Positions 1 through 10,400 of a stretch of DNA of 64,000 nt are shown one piece after another. Position 1 is the stretch's first letter. Every line of letters starts with the position of its first letter. This stretch comes from Limnomonas spitsbergensis (lineage: Eukaryota; Chlorophyta; Chlorophyceae; Chlamydomonadales): contig JAYJMM010000083.1 of assembly GCA_037349105.1 (NCBI GenBank), positions 1,674,001 through 1,738,000 on the forward strand. The letters are read 5' to 3'. A model generated the notes under the pieces. That model saw only the letters and a program-made list of their open reading frames with translations, did no database searches and was not told the origin of the DNA. The position numbers were made by a program, and so were the translations under genes.

Positions 1-1287
1 TAGCCCTTGTGTGTAGGAGTTTTCTCCTTCCAACGCTGTAATATAAAGCGATTCTGAGGCGAAAAAACACGACGGTAACCACCGGGGAGACAACTCCTGA
101 TTATATAGATTTTTTTGCGGATGCAAAGTGCGTCTACGGTTTTGTTGACAGGCCCTGACGCTGTTCAACGCGGTGGCCACCGGCACGCCGCAGCTCACGG
201 GCCGAAAAGGGGACTAAAGGCGGTGACCAAAGGAACGTAATCTTCCTAGCGGCTTTTAGCCGGTCACGGGTAGACTCCATCGCTGTGCCTCACAGCCTAA
301 AGGGACAGGTGGAGGCCAGCGCAGTGCTGCCCAGCGGATCTCTCGGATAATCGACGGGTCGCGTTCGCTTTGTCCAGGCTTGCGAGCACAGGCCTGAAGG
401 ACAAGTAGCCATACGGCGACCAGTAGAGATGTGGTGTAGGGGATTACAAGGTGGTGGGATGGGTTTAGGTTATCGCTGTTTTGCCCTGAATTGCTGATGA
501 TGCCATCCGGGATAGATGCTATCTGCGATGTTGCGCATGAGGGGGTGTCAACAGATGGTAAGTGTGTGTGTGTGGCAGCAGCATCCCCTATGCAAGCCAT
601 CAATGCTCATAACGCAGAATCGAGTTTCATTTCCCGTGTTTCTGGGGCATAATTCCCCTCGGCGCACGTTGCAAGCCTTGCTACCAACAGCCAGTACATA
701 CCCTACCCCTCCGTTACCCCTCCTACACAGATGCAAAGCAAACATGATGGAAAAGGCATGTAGCCAATATCATTTATGTTTGTCTGCCGAATCGTGAGAT
801 TTTGAAAGTTGGGACTTGCCATGCCATCGGTGCTTGCCATGCATATCAGCACAAATCCGACGTGTTCTGCATCGTTGCTGCATCGCATCATGTGCGATCG
901 AGGCGAAATAAAGTCATATGGTGTGTGCACCACCGCCCTTGCTTTGATCAACCTCATTATGTCATGTCGATGCAGAAATTTCAAGCCAAATCAGGCAGCC
1001 CAACGCTGCACTGCGCATTGACGACAGTACACGTCTTCAACTCGCGTTCGCTACGGAGCATCGTAGCACTGAAGTTCAGACATGCCAGATTAGTTATCGA
1101 GTCCTTTCGCATCCAGCGGGCTGTCTACATCCCCATAATTCGCTAATCGGGAGCCCCTGTCACTTCCCTGTCCAAAGTTCCGAAATCTCATGACCCGGCA
1201 GGCCCACAGGCAAACATAAATGATATGCTTGCGTGCATCAGCCACTGCCCAAGACGGCTGATAGCAAGCCAATTGGCATTATTTTGT
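1..1287. other. 3' flank of the P5CS gene, no recognisable gene
   Basis: Only short open frames occur here and none has recognisable protein similarity or codon structure. I see no RNA gene or repeat. It should hold the 3' untranslated region of the P5CS transcript, which reads toward lower coordinates. The stop codon context itself contains TGTAA on the minus strand, which in green algae can act as a polyadenylation signal, but this overlap alone proves nothing. Confidence 0.5.
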
Positions 1288-1431
1288 TTACAAAATACGC
1301 TTGTGCGTGTAGGTGATCCCTGTGTCTTTTGCCACGATCTGGCCAGCGCCCCGCATCAGCCACTTGCTGGTCAAGAGCCCCTCCACGCCCACTGGGCCAC
1401 GGGCATGGATCCGGCTGGTGGAGATGCCCAC
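1288..1431 (-). CDS. P5CS: P5CS terminal exon
   Basis: Encodes the C-terminal segment beginning [13 protein letters not shown] and ending YTHKRIL with a TAA stop at 1,288-1,290. The acceptor is the AG at 1,432-1,433. It joins in phase 0 to the exon ending GLGAE, exactly as in plant P5CS (GLGAEVGIST). The preceding intron of about 3.5 kb holds two TA-type MITEs. Confidence 0.93.
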   Translation of the reverse strand: MGISTSRIHARGPVGVEGLLTSKWLMRGAGQIVAKDTGITYTHKRIL

Positions 1432-4400
1432 CTGGGAAGCAAAATAACGAGGAGGGTGTCAACCAGACGACATACACACATGCATGCATATCACAACTGT
1501 ATTTGTTTGGCTGGTCAAAATGCAAACCTGAGAGGAAAGTGTATAATGCATGCAATACCTTCAAAGCAGATAGGGTCTGCGAATGCCAGACACAATGAGT
1601 TTAAATGAGTTATTTTCCGTCGCGCAGCCAAAAAACAGTTTAAAACGGATGCACAGCTGCACAAATTTTGCATATCATTATGCTGCGCATCAGGTACCGT
1701 AGTATCATTCCGATTTCGTTTTATTGATCGCTTTTCAAGAAAACGAATGGTTGATTTCCAAGGTAATATGTCAATGACGTTACATATTACCTTGTAACGT
1801 CATTGACATATTACCTTGGAAATAAACCATTCGTTTCCCAAGTTAATATGTATCTTAGGACGAAAACGAACAAAACAACGAATATTTTAGCCCCAAACCC
1901 TACAACAATCGCCACACAAAGAGCAGCGCCTTTTGCATCGAAATGTTGTCCTTATGGGCAAAAGGCACTACATGTTTCCTGCATCCATTAAGGGCTTTAC
2001 AATGGGTTTGGGATCTCTTGGGGTAAACTGGACTCATGTTAATTTACTGTCGGATTTTCCGGAAAGTGTGAAAGTGTGATTTTTTCCTCCCGGATTTTAC
2101 AAATCGTATTCATTCAACAGCCTCCTCCACAGGGGCTCAGGAGCTGGGCTGGCTGCTGGACTGTCCGCTATCTCTAAGCGTGTCTCTCCCAAGGCCGGCA
2201 GAGCGCGTGTAGGTTCGGGCGAGGCTATGTAAGCTTTGATTGGCTCGAGGGCGAACTTCAACGAAAATCGCGAGATGGATTAGACGCGACGGAAGCTCTG
2301 GTTCATCAGTGAGGTCGGCTTGTCTTTCTTAGCCCTCATCATCCATGATTGGAAGTTGAAAGCGGTGGGACGCGGCCTCTTTCCAGCAGCTGGGTTTACA
2401 CCAACCATTCGAGTATACGGATGCTATGAATAACAACGCAAACCTTAAGTCGCAATAGAGAGAGGACCAACCGGAGAAATGATAGGAGCTGGACAAGATT
2501 CCTGTGCCTCCAGCCCAAAATGACCCAGCCGGAGAACATCCACACTTTTTTTTTTTCTTTCCGGCTTCGCCGAAGGGCTATCTAGCTTTTCTCCGGGTTA
2601 TGTTTCATTTGTTTAAAAGTCTCCGGATACCGACCGTTTGTAAAGCCCTGTGTCAATTGCTAGATCGAAGGCGCGGGCTGTTTTGGCAGCCCGTGCCTTT
2701 TGAGTGGCTCTGGAGCAAAAAACGAACCAGTGGTCGTAAAACATTTCAGCCTCCGATCAAAAAAACGAACCACTAAAACGAAACTGCGTTTTTCTTAATA
2801 CGGTAAGAAGGTTTTTCTTAATAAGAATTTACAAACAGACAACGATTCAATATAAAACGAAAATTGACTGATACTACGGTACGATCATATTCATATAACC
2901 TGGCTGACACTCTGCCCAGCAGCACCTGGCCGGGCACCTGTCTGACACTCAACGCAACGACAGTTTTCGAATTAATAATAGCGCGCGTCCAAATCTGAGC
3001 ACCCCAATCATTAATCAATTTTGAGCGAAGTCTGCCCGTTTTTATGGCATACCGTAGTGTCAGTCCATTTCCGTTTTTACGGAGTTCGTTTTTTCTGTTG
3101 AAACCTTCTTTTCCTTCAGTCACGCAGTTCGTTTTATTGGTTCGTTTTTCTGATCGGAGGCTGATTTCCCCCCCGATCAACGATTCGTTTCTGTCCCGTG
3201 ACCACTTAAAAATCCATCACTGATTCGTTTTTGCCCCTAAACTAGTTAAAAGTAATCATCGCTTCGTTTTATGTTCCAGATTCTCAAATACAACTCCTGA
3301 GGTCACTTGTAGGCACATCCCTCATCAAAAAGCGTTCCATACCAACACCTTCCGTTCTGGTGCTAGCAAAAAAAACGTCCGAGACGGGCAGGGGCGGGGT
3401 CGCTTTAAGATAATCTCGACATCCGTATCGACTGGTGCTGTTGCAGGTGCTATGACACCAGCTGTGGCTGTTGTTGCTGGTCCTGGTAGAGTCACAGCGG
3501 GAGCTTGTACTATCTGATGAGTCGCATCTGGTGCCAGTACGCATCTTGCCTTTGCCCTGGCGAATGACCCGGCAAAAGAGAGCTGCCTTTTCATGCAACA
3601 AGATACATTTTGATACGATGACAGCGACGAAACGCTGCCAATGGGGTGAAGGAAGCTGCGCTTTGTGTTAGCGATTTTTTTAGGGTTTGGGACGGAAAAC
3701 TTCCGTTTTAGGGATCGTTTTCCGGTTTTGGTATAAATAATCAGCGAAATCGTCCATTCATTTTCTTGAAAAACGATCCATAAAACGAATTCGGACTGAC
3801 ACTACGGAAATTTGAATCTTAAGACAACAAAACATCACGTCAATCGCAGCCGGACTTTAAATCTCCACTGTTGTGAGCGTAAAATAAAGCCGCAAGCGAT
3901 GTATCCAAGGAAACCCTGGTAAAGCCGCGCGAACAGCATAAAAGGAAGGGACATAACGTAAAACGGGGTAGACTTCGCCCAATATCAATTAATTTCGGCC
4001 TACGCGGAGTGCTGCACACTAATATCAAATCAAAAATCGCCGCTGCGCGGAGTGTCAGGCAGATGCCCAAACAATTATTTTGGGGGTGTGCTTTATTAAC
4101 TAAAAACAGCATACCGGTATACCGGTATCATAATAAAACAGCAAATATAAAAATGCGCTCTAGCGCCACTGTTTGATTTGATATCCGTGCGTTGAATTTT
4201 GCCAAGTCTGATCAAGTAGTCTGGCATAACATTATTTGTGACTCAGATGAGGACTACCGGCATCTAGCAAAACTGCTCAGTTCAGGGCAGTGGGCCTCCA
4301 CCTCCAGGGCCCCCGGTAAACACACACCCAAGCCTTGTGCTCAGCTCGCCAACGCCTAACTCCTCGTGTGACAAACCGCACAAGCTGCTCGGCACACCAA

Positions 4401-7400
4401 CGCCTATCGCCTGATGTAACAAACCGCACAAACGTTGTTAACTAACGAGATAACCGCATATTTCGTTTGCCTTCCCTTGAATATGAAAACAGGCTTTGTT
4501 TTAATGCTGCCCTCATAGCAAATAATGGACAAAAAATCTTAATTTCTGACTGAAAACTGGTGTCAACAATCAATCATGAGTAAATTCAAGGATCCCTCGA
4601 CCCCAAACAACGTTAGTTATGAGGGAAGGCAAAGCAAATCTACAGAATGCATGGCGAGCGTTACTTAACAACGGTTGTACGGTTTGTCACATCAGGCCGA
4701 TGCGGTTTTGATTGAGTTTTCCTGTACTGGCTGAAAGCGCTGTGCAGGCGGAAATGAATATTATCGTAACTGATGCACGGCTGTAAATTAAAATACCTGA
4801 TTTCTTTCAATGCTGCGCAGCCGTTTTTGATTGATCTTTGGCGAGCAGCGGGAAAAATGAAATCGGAGTCTATCGTATTTTAGTTATGATACGCGCAAAA
4901 CAGCCGTACCGTACACGGATTTGAAGTTGTTTTCTCGAAACAATAACACTTTTTGCCGTGCATTCTGTTGCTCACCTCGGCTCCCAGACCAAAGCGGAAG
5001 CCATCGGAGAAACGTGAGGAGGCATTGTGGAAGACGCATGCGCTGTCCACCACCCGCATGAACTCCTCGGCACGGGCGGTGTCCTCTGTGATGATCACCT
5101 CGGTGTGGCCGCTGCCATTTCTGCAGGGCAAACATAAATGAGTGGGGCCGCTGATGCAATTTACTCACACAAACTCTGGGTATGCCTGGGATTTGGGCCA
5201 CCCAGGCTTTGGACTGCTTCCAAACTTAAAACTTCTCGAAGCAGGCAGGAAGTCAGCTGCCACCGGACTCCCGGGTAGAGAGCAGTCCAGGGCAGGATTT
5301 GCAAAAGGGAAAACTACATGCATGCTCACCAGTGTTGGACGATTACGCTGAAGAGGGACTCGGGTGTAAGAATTACGGTGATTTGCACCGTCAAACAACA
5401 TAACATATAAAACACTGAACACCATGGCTAAATAAACAGGTGGCAAAAACGAAGCGGAGGGTGCCAAGCCTAATTCAGCAGGGTTGTCAAGGCTAGACAG
5501 TGAAGTGGCGAGGTATCAGATGACAGGAACCCATCTGGGGACCCGGCCCACTTGGCGCAAGACTCGGCCGAGGGCTGTAACTCACGGTTTTACGACTGTA
5601 ATCTTGCGGTTATACACCTAAAATTTACGGTTTGAGGCCTCTGAGATGACTGTAATTTTACTGAAACAGAATCACCGTAATTACGCCATCAGGGAAATCT
5701 GGCCTGTATTTACACCGTAAAAGAAACCCGTACACCACAACCGTAAATCGCCTAACACTCATCCTCTGGTCTTCTCCCGGTTCGCTCTGCCTGGTCCATT
5801 CGAAAAAGGCTGTGGGTTGTTGCGTCAACTTTGTAAGAACACCACATACTGATGCACACACTGGTCCGCATTCCACACTGTGGACACAATGTAGGAAGTT
5901 GGCCGCCTCTGATATGGACAGAGTCCACGACTCAATCCTTTTTTACTAGATGACTCATACAGTATCATTCCAGTGAGAACTATCTTGAACCAAATTACCA
6001 GTAGCTCGTCCATAAGCAGGATATTGTATACTTAAATTGATCTACACAGTACCATGCAGGTAGACCGCCACCTCCAGCATGGCATCCACAATCGTGGCCA
6101 CTGCAACCACATTCACACCGTTTTCACACTGTTCTGTCACCATGTTTGCACTGCATCCATACTAAACCCACGCCAAGTCCACACTACATGGAAACTGTGT
6201 TCTCACTCACCTGTGCGGGTCCTGGGTGTCATCCGCCTCCTACAAGTAAATAACATTTACACCACTGCGTCCACACACACACGCTGATCCACACTACATC
6301 CACACGGTGTTCACACTTACGCATGCAGGTAGTCCACCGCCTCTTGCATGGAGTCCACCACCTCGACGGTGCAAGCCAGCGCGCTGTACTCGTGACGCAG
6401 CGCCGGCGCCATCTCCACACCCGGGAGGAGTGAAATGGAACGCTTGGCTGCAAACACGACATTTCAGATTTCAACTAACTCTTACCTAAAGTAAACCCTA
6501 AACATTCTCCACATCAGGTAGGAGGGCGGTGGAGCGCCTTGGCAAGAGGGAGGCAAGGATACGGGTGAGCTCCAGACAAAAGGCAGCATGTGCGCATGCA
6601 TGCAGGCGGTCAAGCAGGCAGGCTGTCAAGGATAAGGATGAGCTCAAGACAAAAGGCAGATGTTCATGCGCGCGTGTGAGCATGCATGCAGGCGGTCAAG
6701 CTGGCAGGCTGTCAAGCGTAACAGCGGGCTGGCAGACAGGTGAGATCCACACATGAGGTGGGAGGAGGGTTGAGCGCTGGCTACGAACAAGGTTTCCAGT
6801 TTTCTTATTGAAGGTGCTTCAATGAGGGCAACATAATGGCAGGGTACCAGTAATTTAAAACATGCATACCAGCACAATGTACGGATATTGTTATGCCGGT
6901 AAATTTTAGGCATACTGTAGTGATACGATGATTTTTTCGAGGGGTTTATGAGTTCTTTGGCGGGTAAATGGCGTTGATAAAGATTGGTGTTTGTTGTTTG
7001 AAGCATTTTACGTGGTGCTACATTTGGCGATTCCACACTAATTTGTATCACCAACTCATTGTATTACTACGGTACCAGCACAATGCACGGCTATTGGTAT
7101 GTCGGTATAATAGGCATGCCATATTGTGATCTGTGAGCATAGAACCTCATTGGTTTTTGGGTTTATTGGATTTTTTTTTGCATTTTTCTTGGGTTTCTTG
7201 GGTTTCAATCAACCAACCCTACTGCCTAAATCTTCCACCCGTCTCTTTCATCCCCTCCCTTAGACCCTTACCCCTTTACCCTAACCCAACATTCTATGCC
7301 CACCTGCGAATATCTTCACCCCCGCTGCCTCGAAGGCATCCCTCACAGCCTCCAGGCCGCCCTTGGGGAGCCAGGCCGAGTGCAGGAGGACTGTTTCCAC

Positions 7401-10400
7401 GGCGTTGCAGGCCGCGGGGTAGTCTACCTTGGAGTCTACCATCAACTGAATGTGGAGGGAGGGAGGGCATGGAGTGTGGATGAGGAGGAGGAGGAGGAGG
7501 AGGAGGAAAGCTACGGGGCCTGGCCTGGCAGCATGCTGTGACCCTCGGGGGCTCAAGAGGAATCGGCCTCATGACCTGAATCAAATACTGATAGCAGTAG
7601 CATTACTAGAAAATGCGCTATATATCAGTTGTCTATTCATGTCTAGGGCTGGGCAACTTGAGACTGCTGTTGCAAGGATGAACATTGGACCCAGTGCTGT
7701 GCTATTTCGCTGTAAATCGTTCTTTGTTTACCTAATTACGGTCAAATTCGGCGTAACACGTAACTGCACGCAAGTAAGGCTTTCTAGCTTACATGCAATT
7801 AAGAGCGAGCTGTAATCTAGACCGCAAGTAGGTTATAGGGGATTCTGGCTTTCCGTGCATTCTCACAGGTGGGAAGCTGCACAATGTTGTGCAGCACCCC
7901 AAAAGAAAATATCGCGATGATCAGAGCAACTTCCATGTTCAAATATTACATCTTCTCAATTCTCATCAATTGGCATACCGTATGTAGATTCTGTGCCGAA
8001 AACACGATTTGCGGTCACTGGGATTTGGCCTGTGGTTACGCCTTAAGCAATTTATCGTCATTGCGGTACATTCTGGGCAGTCCTTGTCAATTGCCCGCAA
8101 TTTGCACCGTAAGCGTAAACCGTAATGTCACGCACCGTAAGGCACAGCAGTGGGCCCCCTAGGACTCTGGCAGTTTGCACTACCTCTGATGCTGAAACAG
8201 GATGCTGAAAATCTAGTCGAGCATAAGCGCACGTTTTTGCACTTTCTCAGGATGCTGATTCTGAATGCTGAAACACCTAGTTGAACGTTTGCGCAAGTTT
8301 CCCTTGAAATGGCAGTATCAAAACAAATTGAAATTCATTTCCCTTGAAAACAATCAACAACAACAAAATGCCAATTCGTTAGCCCTTCTAAATGCTGTAA
8401 AATGAAATGAGACAAATACCGGTAACACATTACATCTGGTGTGAAATAAAGTTGCCGATCCCTACATGTGGTGCTTGACCCCTTGACGGCCTGAACCCTA
8501 CACCCTACACTCACAGCCCCTACTCGGCATGAACCCTACACCCTCGCAATTTCAGCGGCTTGACACCCGAACCCTGAGCTTAAAAGTCAACATGAATGGC
8601 TTAAACCCCTGAACCCCAAGTCCTGAATGGCCCTGACCCTACTCTTCCCCATGCGGCTTGAACCCTCTACCGTTCACCACTTTGCAACTTCCACCTTAAT
8701 GACTTCCACCACTTTGCGACTTCCACCACCTTTGCGACTTCCACCACCTTTGCGACTTCCACCACCTTTGCGACTTCCACCACCTTTGCGACTTCCACCA
8801 CCTTTGCGACTTCCACCACTTTGCGACTTCCACCACCTTTGTGACTTCCACCACCTTTGCGACTTCCACCACCTTTGCGACTTCCACCACCTTTGCAACT
8901 TCCACCACCTTTGCGACTTCCACCACTTTGCGACTTCCACCGCTAACCCGTTCTGCAGCTTGACACCTGAACCTCCCCCCCCCCTCCACTTGCCTTGAGC
9001 GCCATCTCCAAGTTGGCTGCCTCATCGATGTACATATGACACACACCATCGGCGTGGCCTAGGACTGGGATCCGGGTGTTGCGCTGAATGTGTGTGACAA
9101 GTGCATTGCCACCCCTGAGCAATGAGGGTTAAAGGTTTGGGGTTGAGGGTCCAATGTTTGTTACAGGCACGCTGCCACCCTTATTGTGTGTGGTTCACAA
9201 GGGTGGAGTTATCTGGGGTGACGTGTTGAATGTGTGACAAGCGGGTTGTTGCCCAGGCTGAGAGCAGGGCGGGTGGGCAGGTTAGGGGACATGTGTTCAA
9301 GTCAGCTACGCAGAATTTTGATAGCATCAGAAGACAAGTAACATCTGAAGGCAGCCGCATGGAGGCGACACAGCACAAGTGTCTAGGGATAAAAATGACT
9401 CAAGGGTTCAGGAGGCCCTGCTTATAAGAGGAGTAATACCCAGCCATGACTCCTTCATGCAGTACCCGGCCGAGCGATAGTCACACAGGCCTATACATAG
9501 GCATGGCTAGTCCCTTGAGTCGATTCCACCGTTCTTGACCCCTACCTAGGGATGACCAGGTCAATTACATCATCCAGGCCCAGTAGTTCGCTGATCTCCT
9601 CCCGCGTCTCCACTAGGGCTATTAGGTCAGGGCCCAGGGGACCAATGGCCTAGAGAAGGGGTAAAGGCAACGTTAATACAAGATGTGTCGTATACCTATT
9701 AAGGGAGAAAGAGGGCGTCAGGTGACAAGGGTCGATGCAAGGGTCGTATATCCTACAGGAGTGATGTTCAGTTGGTTGGGGGGGGGGGGGCTGCCGTGTC
9801 TGACAAACTGAACCAGGGCTATCAGATCAGGGCCCAGCAGGCATACGACAACGCTTGAGAAAAGGCATGAGGGGCCAAGAGGGGAGGGGAAGTTCGGCAG
9901 CTTTGGGGGACTGCCAGGTTCACCAACAGCTCGGCTACTGGTACCAGGGCCAGCACCCAGCAGCAACATCAATCTCAGTGCCCTCAACCAGCAGCCATCT
10001 CACCCATGACCTCCGTCTCATCCTCCCCCCTCATTCTTGTCCTCATTCTCCTCCTGACGTCAACCCAGCAGCAACGCCACCCCATTCTAATGTCCTCCTT
10101 CCCCACTTGACCCCTCCCGTATTCTCCCCTCATCCATTTCTTGTTGTCCACATGCCGTTGTCCTGTGTGCGTACTCCCTCCCCCCTCTCAACCTTTTCTC
10201 ATCTTCCCTGTCCCTCCCCCCCAGCAACCTCCCTCCCCCTTCCTTCTTCTCCCCACCTGTGTGATGACACGGTGGAGCACTGCATTGGATCTCCGTGCCT
10301 CCTTGCCGCCCTTGAGCAGCAGGCCATTTCCACTGTGGACATTCAAACAGCACTTGGGGTTCAGTGTTCAGGATTAAAAGGTAATGTCTACAATGTATGG

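Noticed and set aside
8627..9049. Open frames on both strands over the 18-bp repeat
   Set aside because: Pure repeat artefacts; the repeat sits inside an intron of P5CS.
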